64,000 bases of DNA from JBBRHQ01 sp963720735 (GTDB lineage Bacteria > Actinomycetota > Thermoleophilia > Solirubrobacterales > 70-9), in the NCBI GenBank assembly GCA_963720735.1, contig CAVRGL010000001.1:1-64000 (forward strand), in the 5' to 3' direction. This document shows, one piece after another, positions 9,543-17,445 of the stretch. The translations under genes and the position numbers were made by a program. The stretch's first letter is position 1, and each line of letters starts with the position of its first letter. The notes beneath the pieces are model-generated. The model saw only the letters and a program-made list of their open reading frames with translations. It had not been told where the DNA came from and did not search any database.

Positions 9543-10609
9543 CAGTCCGCTCCGTTCGCCTCGGGCTCGACCCCCGCCAGGGTGTGGGAGGAATAGAACT
9601 GCTCGCGGTCATCGACGTCGGGGAAGGCGCCGGCCTCGATCGCCCGGACCAGGTTCCCGACCGAGACCGGCACCCTTAGATCGGGCTCGAAGCCGATCCG
9701 CTCGCGGATCTTCTCGAAGGAGACCCTGTAGTTGCGTGGGTCGACGCCGCCCTCGTGGAAGCTCAGCTTGCCCCTGCCACCGAGATGCTCCTGGACGGCG
9801 TCCACGACCATCCGCTTGGTGAAGTTCTCGTCGGCGTGGCCGACGTTGAACACCTCGCCGCGGACGGCGTCGGCGGGGGCCGCCATCGCGGTCGAGATCG
9901 CCTTCGAGATGTCACGGACGTGGCAGTAGGGGCGCCAGGTATCTGCGTCGTAGACGAGCAGCTCGTCCCCGATCGTCAGGGTCCTCGTGAACTCCGAGAT
10001 CGTCAGGTCGAAGCGCATCCGCTGGGAGATCCCGTAGGCGGTGGAGATCCGCAGCACCGTCGGGCAGAAGTCAACCTCCTTGACCCGGCCGACCACGAAC
10101 TGCTCGAACTCGACCTTGGTCTCGGCATAGAGCGAGACCGGGGCCAGCTCGGATTCCTCGGTCGCCGGTTCGTCCGTCTGGCGAAGGCCGTAGTTGGAGC
10201 AGGTCGAGGTGAAGATGAACCGGTCGATGCCGCGGCCCTCCAGCGCATCGAAGACCCCCTGCGCTCCATCGACATTGACCCGGCGGGTCAGCTCGGGGAA
10301 CTTCTTCGAGACCGGATCGCCGACCATCGCCGCCAGCAGGACCACGTCGCTGACCCCGTCGAGGGCGCGGTCCAGGTCGGCGCGATCGCAGAGGTCGCCG
10401 TGGACGAAGGAGAAGCCAGGCTCCTCGAAGACCCCGGCGATCGCGGCTCCCTGGTCGTAGATCAGCTTGTCGAGGACGCGCACCCGCACCCCCTCGGCGA
10501 GCAGCCTGCGCACCAGCACGTTGCCGATGTAGCCGGCCCCGCCGATCACCAGCACGTGACGGGCCCCATCCCCTCCCGATTTCGGCTCTGCGGCCATCAC
10601 GTCAGCCAT
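9542..10609 (-). CDS. NAD-dependent epimerase/dehydratase (extended SDR)
   Basis: 355-aa extended short-chain dehydrogenase acting on nucleotide sugars. The Rossmann motif 'GGAGYIG' lies at residues 23-29. The catalytic Tyr161 and Lys165 lie in 'YAETK', with 'FTSTCSNYG' supplying the Ser/Thr. Alternative start ATG is five codons in. First gene of a coupled three-gene unit with the nucleotidyltransferase and deacetylase-like protein. It may be an epimerase, dehydratase or reductase; sequence alone does not separate these. Confidence 0.9.
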   Translation of the reverse strand: MADVMAAEPKSGGDGARHVLVIGGAGYIGNVLVRRLLAEGVRVRVLDKLIYDQGAAIAGVFEEPGFSFVHGDLCDRADLDRALDGVSDVVLLAAMVGDPVSKKFPELTRRVNVDGAQGVFDALEGRGIDRFIFTSTCSNYGLRQTDEPATEESELAPVSLYAETKVEFEQFVVGRVKEVDFCPTVLRISTAYGISQRMRFDLTISEFTRTLTIGDELLVYDADTWRPYCHVRDISKAISTAMAAPADAVRGEVFNVGHADENFTKRMVVDAVQEHLGGRGKLSFHEGGVDPRNYRVSFEKIRERIGFEPDLRVPVSVGNLVRAIEAGAFPDVDDREQFYSSHTLAGVEPEANGAD

Positions 10610-10660
10610 GTTCGCGGTGGCTGCATCCAGTCCTTTGAGCTCAGCCGTGCCGCTCGGGCC

Positions 10661-11953
10661 TCAGCGGTGCCGCCTCAGCCTCAGGGTCACCGAGCGCGAA
10701 GGTGCGTGCCCGGGTGCCTCGGCGCGGACGTGCAGGCGCTTCGTCTTCAAGCGGCGGGGGACCCGGACCTTCATCTTGAAGGCGGAGTCCCTGACCCGCT
10801 TGCGGGTCAGCGTCTTCCAGTGCCCGTGGCGCTTGAACTGGACCCTGACCTTGCCGACCGGGGGACCCGGCAGCTTGCCGCGCAGCCGCACCCTGCGCCC
10901 GTGGAGGCGCGGTGCCCGCAGCGAGACCTTGCCGCCGAGGTCGGTGCAGGGGCTGTCGTCGCGGAGATTGAAGTTGCCGTGCGCCGGGTCGACGAAGCGC
11001 GGGTTCGCGGCGACGTTGTAAGCGGCGTTGAAGCCGATCTCGCCCTCCTGGATGCCGCTGTCATCGGCCCCGGCGTAGTAGTCGGAGGATGCGCCGTGGA
11101 CGCAGTTGAAGCGGACGACGTTGCGGCGGCCGACGGGACCACCGGGCTCGTAGTAGGACTCCACGTTGCTGCGGATCTTCGAGTCGGCGATGATGTTCTC
11201 GGCGACCAGGTTGTGGTTGGCCGCGACACGGCGGTCACCGGAGAAGATGATTCCCTCGCCGTTTCCGTAGAGGACGTTGTCGATCACCCGTGTGTACTGG
11301 GCGTCCGGGTAGAGCTGGATGCCGCGATCGGCGTTGCGGTAGATCCAGTTGTGGCGGATCACGGTGTGGCTGGCGGCGGAGAGGTAGATGCCGTGGTCCT
11401 GGTTCTCGGACGGGAGGCGTCCGCAGTCGTGGATCTTGCTGCGCTTGATCACCGTGCCGGTCGCCCGGCCCCAGACGCTGCTGCCGAGCACGAAGCAGAT
11501 CCCGGTGTGGTGATTGGTGACGTCGAGGTCCTCGAACGTCGCCCGGTTGGCGTTCACGGTGGGGCTCGGGAGGTCGTGGTTGCCGGAGCGGCCGTCGAGG
11601 TCGAGGCTGGAGACGGTCACCCGGTTGGCGCCCCGGGCGATCCAGATGCGGCCGCGGAGCTTGGCCCGCTGTCCGGGGACGCTGGTCAGCTCGACCCGGG
11701 GACGCGAGATCTTCAGCTCGCGGAATCGGTAGGTGCCCGAGGCGAAGCAGCCGACCTGGCCGGGGCGGAGGGCGTCGACCAGCTGGTGGGCTCCGGCGAG
11801 CGGATCGGCGAGGGTTCCGGTGGCGGAGGCCGACCCGGAGGGCGAGGCGACCAGGTCGCAGCTCGTCTCGGCGCCGGCGCCACCCGGTCCCGCGGCCAGG
11901 AGGAAGAGCGCGGAGAGGGCGAGGACTGCGGCTGCGGGACGGCAAGAACTCAT
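10661..11953 (-). CDS. Secreted right-handed beta-helix repeat protein, copy 2
   Basis: About 430 aa with a signal peptide ('AVLALSALFLLAAGPGGAGA'). I prefer the ATG at 11953; an in-frame ATG at 11965 is also possible. The beta-helix core shares long stretches with the protein at 6194-7513, including 'GIQLYPDAQ', 'YGNGEGIIFSGD' and 'HGIYLSAA'. After the helix comes a different C-terminal domain of about 90 residues, rich in Lys and Arg, ending 'VTLRLRRHR'. The two copies flank the deacetylase-nucleotidyltransferase-epimerase operon. Probable extracellular polysaccharide-binding or -cleaving protein. Confidence 0.82.
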   Translation of the reverse strand: MSSCRPAAAVLALSALFLLAAGPGGAGAETSCDLVASPSGSASATGTLADPLAGAHQLVDALRPGQVGCFASGTYRFRELKISRPRVELTSVPGQRAKLRGRIWIARGANRVTVSSLDLDGRSGNHDLPSPTVNANRATFEDLDVTNHHTGICFVLGSSVWGRATGTVIKRSKIHDCGRLPSENQDHGIYLSAASHTVIRHNWIYRNADRGIQLYPDAQYTRVIDNVLYGNGEGIIFSGDRRVAANHNLVAENIIADSKIRSNVESYYEPGGPVGRRNVVRFNCVHGASSDYYAGADDSGIQEGEIGFNAAYNVAANPRFVDPAHGNFNLRDDSPCTDLGGKVSLRAPRLHGRRVRLRGKLPGPPVGKVRVQFKRHGHWKTLTRKRVRDSAFKMKVRVPRRLKTKRLHVRAEAPGHAPSRSVTLRLRRHR

Positions 11954-12101
11954 CGCTCGGGGCATCGTCAGCGGGGCGCGCCGACTTGCCCCGGCGCCGC
12001 CTGAATGGACGTCCGTACCACCCAGTTCTTGGTATTCGCATGATCCCTTTCAAAACCGGTTGCGGGGCTGCCGGGACGACCCCCGGTTAGGGTCCGCCGG
12101 G

Positions 12102-13097
12102 ATGCCCGCCGGCGCCAGACTCGCCGCCCATGCGAAGCGATCCCGGTCGGCGGTGATCGCCGTCCGCGTCGCCAAGGACCGGATGGCAGCGGTGGGAATG
12201 CGCCTGCGGCGACCGATCAAGCGCCAGGGAGCGACCCATCGCGGCCTGCCGATCGACCAGAGCTTGCGCTACATCGATGAGGTCTTCTCGGACTATCTGC
12301 GCTATGGCGGGCTGACCGAGGAGAGGCTCGCCGGCGCCTCGGCGCTGGAGCTCGGGCCGGGGGACAATTTCGGGGTCGCGCTGCGGCTGATCGCGGCGGG
12401 GGCGGAGCGGGTGACGACCCTTGACCGCTTCATCACCTGGCGCGATCCCGAGCAGCAGAGGCGCATCCACCGGGCGCTGATCGCCTCCCTTCCCGCGGCG
12501 CAGGCTAAACGGGCCGAGGTGGCGCTCTCCGATCACGCCGAGCTTGGGGTCGACCCGTCGCGGATCCGGGTGATCCAGGGGGTCGCCGCCGAGGATGCTC
12601 CGGCTTCGCTGGGCGAGGACAGCTTCGAGCTGATCGTCTCGCGGGCAGTTCTCGAGCACGTCAACGATCTCTCGGGGGCGTTCGCCGCGATGGACCGGAT
12701 GCTCGCCCCCGGGGGGCTGATCACGCACAAGGTCGACCTGCGCGACCACGGCCTGTTCACCTACGGCGGCCATAACCCGCTGACCTTCCTGACCATCGGC
12801 GATCGCCTCTACCGCTGGATGGGAGCGCATTCCGGCCTACCGAACCGGCGCCTGGCCAACTCCTACCGCGAGGAGATGGCCCTCCGGGGCTACGACTCCC
12901 GACTCCTCGTCACCCACGTGATCGGCCATGAGCCCGACATCCTCCCCCACCCCGCCGAGCCGCCGGAGTCGTTGCTGGAGCCCGCCCGCCGGCTGATCGC
13001 CGAGATCCGTCCGCAGCTCCTGCCCCGCTACCGGGCACTCTCCGATCACGACCTGGCGACGGCCGGGGTCTTCCTGACTGCGGCGAAGCCGGGTTAG
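12102..13097 (+). CDS. Class I SAM-dependent methyltransferase
   Basis: About 331 aa from ATG at 12102; an open frame continues upstream but through the promoter region and neighbouring gene. Motif I is 'ALELGPGDNFG', followed by an acidic residue in 'VTTLDRF'. 'ELIVSRAVLEHV' and 'LAPGGLITHKVDLRDHG' are the post-I regions of small-molecule or sugar methyltransferases. It is divergent from the beta-helix gene and converges on argD with a 4-base overlap. By context it may methylate a surface sugar, but that is inference. Confidence 0.82.
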   Translation: MPAGARLAAHAKRSRSAVIAVRVAKDRMAAVGMRLRRPIKRQGATHRGLPIDQSLRYIDEVFSDYLRYGGLTEERLAGASALELGPGDNFGVALRLIAAGAERVTTLDRFITWRDPEQQRRIHRALIASLPAAQAKRAEVALSDHAELGVDPSRIRVIQGVAAEDAPASLGEDSFELIVSRAVLEHVNDLSGAFAAMDRMLAPGGLITHKVDLRDHGLFTYGGHNPLTFLTIGDRLYRWMGAHSGLPNRRLANSYREEMALRGYDSRLLVTHVIGHEPDILPHPAEPPESLLEPARRLIAEIRPQLLPRYRALSDHDLATAGVFLTAAKPG

Positions 13098-14299
13098 GCG
13101 CCCTCGCCAAGGGCGGCTGCGAGGATCTCCAGGCCCCGATCGATCTCCTCGTCGGAGACCGTCAGCGGCGGCAGCAGCCGGATCGTCCCCGGCTCGGGAA
13201 TGTTGACGACCAGGCCCCGCTCGAGGGCCCGCCCTCCCGCCGCGGCTGCGTCGAGGCCCTCGGCGAGCCCGGCGCCGAGCATCAGGCCCCGCCCCCGCAC
13301 CTCGCTGACCCCGCTCAGCCCCGCGAGGCCCTCGGCGAGCCTCGCCCCCGCCTCCCGCACCCGGCGCAGGAACCCGGGCTCATCGATGATCTCGAGAACG
13401 GCGAGGCCGGCGACCCCCGCCAGCGTGCCCCCGGCAAAGGTCGAGCCATGATCGCCCGCCCCGAGCACCTCGCCCGCCTCCGGGGAGGTGACACAGGCCG
13501 CCACCGGCAGGCCCCCGCCGAGCGCCTTCGCCGCGGTCAGCACGTCGGGGCGAACCGGGGTCTGCTCGTAGGCCCACAACGACCCCGTCCGCCCCATCCC
13601 GGTCTGGATCTCGTCGAGGATCAGCAGCGCTCCGCTTCGATCGCAGGCCTCGCGCGCCGCGAGCAGCGCCTCCTCGCCGACTGGATAGATGCCGGCCTCG
13701 CCCTGGATCGACTCGATCAGGACCGCCGCCGTGCTCTCCCCCACCGCGACGCGCAGCGCCTCGGCGTCGCCGCGGGCGACCGAGCGGAAGCCGGGGAGCA
13801 TCGGCGCGAAGTCGGGATTGCGTGCCATCGCCGGAGTGGCGGACAGCGCCCCGTAGGTGCGCCCGTGGAAATCGCCCTCGAAGCTGACGATCTCCGGCTC
13901 GGAGATGCCCCGGGAGCGGGCGTGCTTGCGGGCGATCTTGATCGCGCACTCGTTCGCCTCAGTCCCCGAGTTGGCGAAGAAGACGCGGCCACCGAGGCTC
14001 GACTCCGAGAGCCGCTCGGCGAGCCGCACCATCGGCTCGGTGTAGAAGAGATTGGAGACGTGGATCAGCCTCTCCGCCTGCTCGCGCACGGCCGCGACGA
14101 CCCGCGGATGGCAGTGACCGACGGAGCAGACGGAGATCCCGGTGAGGAAGTCGAGGTACTCCTTGCCCTCGGAGTCCCAGAGCCGCGTCCCCTCGCCGCG
14201 GACGAACTCCACCGGCGCCCGCGCATACGTCTGCATCAGGTAGCGGTGCTCCAGCGCCTCGAGAGCCTCGAAGCCCACCGTGTCCGCCCGCTCGCTCAC
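13094..14299 (-). CDS. argD: Acetylornithine aminotransferase
   Basis: PLP-dependent class III aminotransferase (401 aa) that converts N-acetylglutamate semialdehyde to N-acetylornithine in arginine synthesis. 'FFANSGTEANE' (107-117) is the PLP-phosphate site, 'LILDEIQTGMGRTG' holds the cofactor-ring Asp, and Lys258 in 'TAAKALGGG' is the Schiff-base lysine. Its start overlaps the argB stop by 4 bases, making it the last gene of the pheS-pheT-argCJBD unit. Confidence 0.96.
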   Translation of the reverse strand: MSERADTVGFEALEALEHRYLMQTYARAPVEFVRGEGTRLWDSEGKEYLDFLTGISVCSVGHCHPRVVAAVREQAERLIHVSNLFYTEPMVRLAERLSESSLGGRVFFANSGTEANECAIKIARKHARSRGISEPEIVSFEGDFHGRTYGALSATPAMARNPDFAPMLPGFRSVARGDAEALRVAVGESTAAVLIESIQGEAGIYPVGEEALLAAREACDRSGALLILDEIQTGMGRTGSLWAYEQTPVRPDVLTAAKALGGGLPVAACVTSPEAGEVLGAGDHGSTFAGGTLAGVAGLAVLEIIDEPGFLRRVREAGARLAEGLAGLSGVSEVRGRGLMLGAGLAEGLDAAAAGGRALERGLVVNIPEPGTIRLLPPLTVSDEEIDRGLEILAAALGEGA

Positions 14300-15225
14300 G
14301 GGGACACCATCGTCCCGATTCCGGCATCGGTGAACAGCTCCAGCAACAGGGAGTGGGGCTTTCGGCCGTCGATGATGTGGGCGTACTGGGTGCCCCCGTC
14401 GATCGCCTCGACGCAGGCCGCGAGCTTGGGGCGCATGCCGCCGCCGACCGTGGCGAGGGCTTCGCGCACCTGCTCCACCCCCGCGCTTGAGATCAGCGAG
14501 GAGGGGTCGCCGGGATCCGAGAGCCAGCCCTCGACGTCGGTGATGAACACCGCCTTGTAGGCCCCGAGGGCGGAGGCGACCTTGCCGGCCGCCTCGTCGG
14601 CGTTGACGTTGTAGGAGTTGCCCTCCCGATCGGAGGCCGCCGAGGCGATCACCGGGATGTAATCAGCGGCGATGTGGTTGAGGACGTTGACGTCGACCCG
14701 CTCGATCTTCCCGACGAACCCGACCTCGGCGGCGTTGGAGACGGGAGCGACCTCGAACAGCGAACCGTCCTCACCCGAGAGGCCGACCGCCGGCTGCCCG
14801 TGCTTGCCCAGCCGCTGCACGATGTCGGAATTGAGCTTGCCGAGGAGGACCATCTTCGCCACCTCGACAGTCTCCGGATCGGAGACCCGGAGCCCCTCGT
14901 GGAAGCGCACCTCCATACCCAGCCGCTCCATGTAGGAGGTGATCTCGGGGCCGCCCCCGTGGACGATCACCGGGTTGAGACCGACGTACTTGAGCAAGAC
15001 GACGTCGGTGGCGAAGGCTTCGCGCAGCGACTCCTCGCGCATCGCCGCCCCCCCGTACTTGATCACCAGCGTCCGGCCGTGGAACTCGCGGATGTAGGGC
15101 AGCGCCTCGAGGAGGACATCAATGCCTCGCATGTCCTCCGCTTCGCGTCCGGGAACACCACCGCCTCGCATGTCCTCCGCTTCGCGTCCGGGCATGCTCG
15201 GGTTGTCTGGGGGTCGATCGGTCAT
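14296..15225 (-). CDS. argB: Acetylglutamate kinase
   Basis: Amino-acid kinase that phosphorylates N-acetylglutamate, usually the arginine-controlled step. 'TLVIKYGGAAM' and 'NPVIVHGGGPEI' are the phosphate-binding and substrate motifs. Starting at ATG 15225 the protein is 309 aa. The first 33 residues include a duplicated 10-residue stretch (PGREAEDMRG) made by a perfect 30-bp DNA repeat, and ATGs at 15195, 15171 and 15132 could serve instead. The start at 15225 lies 4 bases after the argJ stop with a weak GAAG upstream. A much longer open frame upstream is a shadow of argJ. Confidence 0.93.
   Translation of the reverse strand: MTDRPPDNPSMPGREAEDMRGGGVPGREAEDMRGIDVLLEALPYIREFHGRTLVIKYGGAAMREESLREAFATDVVLLKYVGLNPVIVHGGGPEITSYMERLGMEVRFHEGLRVSDPETVEVAKMVLLGKLNSDIVQRLGKHGQPAVGLSGEDGSLFEVAPVSNAAEVGFVGKIERVDVNVLNHIAADYIPVIASAASDREGNSYNVNADEAAGKVASALGAYKAVFITDVEGWLSDPGDPSSLISSAGVEQVREALATVGGGMRPKLAACVEAIDGGTQYAHIIDGRKPHSLLLELFTDAGIGTMVSP
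15124..15192 (-). repeat. Perfect 30-bp direct repeat at the argB 5' end
   Basis: Two identical 30-base copies at 15124-15153 and 15163-15192, period 39 bases (13 codons, so in frame). Each encodes the same ten residues. Each copy also carries an in-frame ATG (15132 and 15171), so the duplication multiplies possible start codons. Confidence 0.95.
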
Positions 15226-15229
15226 CGCT

Positions 15230-16420
15230 TCAGGTCGTGTACTCCGAGTTGATCCGCACGTACTCGTAGCCGAGGTCGGAGAAGAACACGTGCGCGCGGC
15301 CATCGCCGCGCTCGAGCCGGACTCCGATCTCCGCTTCCGGGGTGTCCTCGGCAAGCTCGGCGGCGTCGATCGCCCCGGTGCCGATCTCCTCCAGGTCCTC
15401 TCCGGCGAGTGCCATCCCCGCCGCCTGGGCGATCCGGCCCCAGTTCGGATCGCGGCCAAACAGAGCCGTCTTGACCAGCGGGGAGTTGGCGATCGCGCGG
15501 GCGACCCGCTCGGCCTCCGCCTCGCCGGCGGCCCCGCTGACCTCGACCCTCCCGACCCGGGTCGCGCCTTCGCCGTCGGCGACAACCGCCAGGGCGAGCT
15601 GGAGCAGCACAGCCTCGAGCAGTCCCTCGGGCAGGGGAGCGCCGGAGGCGCCGCTCGCCTGAAGCAGCACCGTGTCATTGGTGCTCATCTGCCCGTCGAC
15701 CGTGATCCGCTCGAAGGAATCCGCGACCGCGGCGCGCAGCGCAGCCTGCGGATCGGGAACGGCAGCATCGGTCTGCACGAAGCAGAGCATCGTCGCCAGA
15801 TCCGGCTCGATCATCCCGGCGCCCTTCGCCTGGGCGGAGATCGTCACCTCCCCGGCGCGCAGCGCGCAGCGCTTCGGGAAGCGGTCGGTGGTCATGATCG
15901 CCTCCGCGAAGCGATCGCCGCCTGAGGTCGAGAGCGCCCCGGCAGCCTCGCCGATCCCCGCCTTCACCTTGCCGAGGTCCAGCGGCACGCCGATCGTGCC
16001 CGTCTCCGCGACCGCCACGGACTCCGGGGCGAACCCGAGCCGCTCCGCCGCCTCGTCGCGCATCGCGAGGGCGTCGCGGTAGCCCGCCTCCCCGGTCTCC
16101 GCATTGGCGTTGCCGGAGTTGACGACGACGGCGGCGATCGCCGAGCCCTCGCAGCGATGCCGGCAGACCCGCACCGGCGCGGCGGCCGAGGCGTTTCGGG
16201 TGAGCAGCAGCGCCGAGGGAACCGGGCCGCGCTCGCAGGCGAGCAGGCCGACGTCGGTCCCGCCGCTCGCCTTCAGCCCGCACGGCACCCCTGCGGCCCG
16301 GAAGCCGGGGGTCAGCGCGCCCGAATCGAGCTCGATGACGCCGTCGGGCGGGGGAACCCAACGTGAGCTGAAGAATCCGCCCTGGCCGGCCTCCACCGGC
16401 TTCGCCTGCGGCCCGCTCAC
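15230..16420 (-). CDS. argJ: Glutamate N-acetyltransferase / ornithine acetyltransferase
   Basis: 396-aa Ntn-type enzyme that recycles the acetyl group from N-acetylornithine to glutamate; it is made as a precursor and self-cleaves. The cleavage motif 'KGAGMIEPDLATML' contains the nucleophile Thr210. Start is GTG at 16420, overlapping the argC stop (GTGA); the longer upstream frame belongs to argC's shadow. Presence of argJ implies the cyclic acetylation route. Whether the N-terminal acetyl-CoA activity is also present cannot be told here. Confidence 0.95.
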   Translation of the reverse strand: MSGPQAKPVEAGQGGFFSSRWVPPPDGVIELDSGALTPGFRAAGVPCGLKASGGTDVGLLACERGPVPSALLLTRNASAAAPVRVCRHRCEGSAIAAVVVNSGNANAETGEAGYRDALAMRDEAAERLGFAPESVAVAETGTIGVPLDLGKVKAGIGEAAGALSTSGGDRFAEAIMTTDRFPKRCALRAGEVTISAQAKGAGMIEPDLATMLCFVQTDAAVPDPQAALRAAVADSFERITVDGQMSTNDTVLLQASGASGAPLPEGLLEAVLLQLALAVVADGEGATRVGRVEVSGAAGEAEAERVARAIANSPLVKTALFGRDPNWGRIAQAAGMALAGEDLEEIGTGAIDAAELAEDTPEAEIGVRLERGDGRAHVFFSDLGYEYVRINSEYTT

Positions 16421-17445
16421 CTCAGCCCCGCCTCCTCGTCGAGGCCGAGCATCAGGTTGAGGTTCTGGATCGCCTGGCTCGCCGCCCCCTTCCAGAGGTT
16501 GTCGATCGCCGAGAAGGCGAGGACGCGGCCGCGCTCCTCGACCGTGACGAAGACATGGCACTCGTTGGTGTCGCGGACGTCCCGCAGGCCGGGTGGCCGG
16601 TCGACGATCCGGACGAAGGGCTCGTCCTCGTAGCGGGCGCGGTAGAGGTCCAGCGCAGAGGTCGCGCTCAGCGGCTCGGAGGTGCGGGCGTAGCAGCTGA
16701 CCAGCTCCCCCTGGTCGAGCGGCAGCAGATGGGGGACGAAGGCAACCTCGACTTCGCAGCCGAGCCCAGCCAGCTCCTGCTCGATCTCGGGCCGATGGCG
16801 GTGTCCCTCGACCTTGTAGGCGAAGGCGTTCTCGTCCATCGATACGTACTGGGTCTCCTCCTCACCGCCCCGCCCGGCGCCGGAGACACCCTGCTTGGCG
16901 TCGATCACCACATCCGCGAGCAGGCCCTCGGCGGCGAGCGGCGCCAGCGCCAGCAGCGACGCGGTCGGGTAGCAGCCGGGGTTGGCGACGAGCTCCGCCT
17001 CGCGGACCGCCTCGCGGTGCAGCTCGGGCAGGCCGTAGGCTGCGCCGTCGAGCAGATCGGGCTCACCGTGGGGCCCGTACCACTTCTCATATGTCGGCAG
17101 GTCGCGGAGCCGGAAGTCGGCGGAGAGGTCGACCACCTGCGCCCCTAGCCCCCGCAGCGCGGCGACCACCGGCGCCGAGGCGGCGTGCGGGTAGGCGACG
17201 ATCGCCGCGTCGGCCTCCTCGATCCGTTCGAGGTCGAGCTCGGTCAGGGTTATCGGCGCCCGGTAGCGCGGGTAGAGCCGGTCGAGGCGCGTCCCTGCGT
17301 CGCTTCGGCTTGTCGCCAGCACCAGCTCGAGCTTCGGGTGCCGCCAGACCAACTCGGCGCTGAGCGCCCCGGCATAGCCGGAGGCCCCGGCGACCAGCAC
17401 TCTGGCCGCCGGGGCTCCGTCGATCGGCTGTACCGGGTCATTCAC
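16417..17445 (-). CDS. argC: N-acetyl-gamma-glutamyl-phosphate reductase
   Basis: 342-aa NADPH-dependent reductase of arginine synthesis. The Rossmann motif 'VAGASGYAG' lies near residues 18-26 and the catalytic cysteine is Cys158 in 'NPGCYPT'. The start lies inside the pheT gene (8-base overlap), so arginine genes are translationally coupled to phenylalanyl-tRNA synthetase. Confidence 0.96.
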   Translation of the reverse strand: MNDPVQPIDGAPAARVLVAGASGYAGALSAELVWRHPKLELVLATSRSDAGTRLDRLYPRYRAPITLTELDLERIEEADAAIVAYPHAASAPVVAALRGLGAQVVDLSADFRLRDLPTYEKWYGPHGEPDLLDGAAYGLPELHREAVREAELVANPGCYPTASLLALAPLAAEGLLADVVIDAKQGVSGAGRGGEEETQYVSMDENAFAYKVEGHRHRPEIEQELAGLGCEVEVAFVPHLLPLDQGELVSCYARTSEPLSATSALDLYRARYEDEPFVRIVDRPPGLRDVRDTNECHVFVTVEERGRVLAFSAIDNLWKGAASQAIQNLNLMLGLDEEAGLR

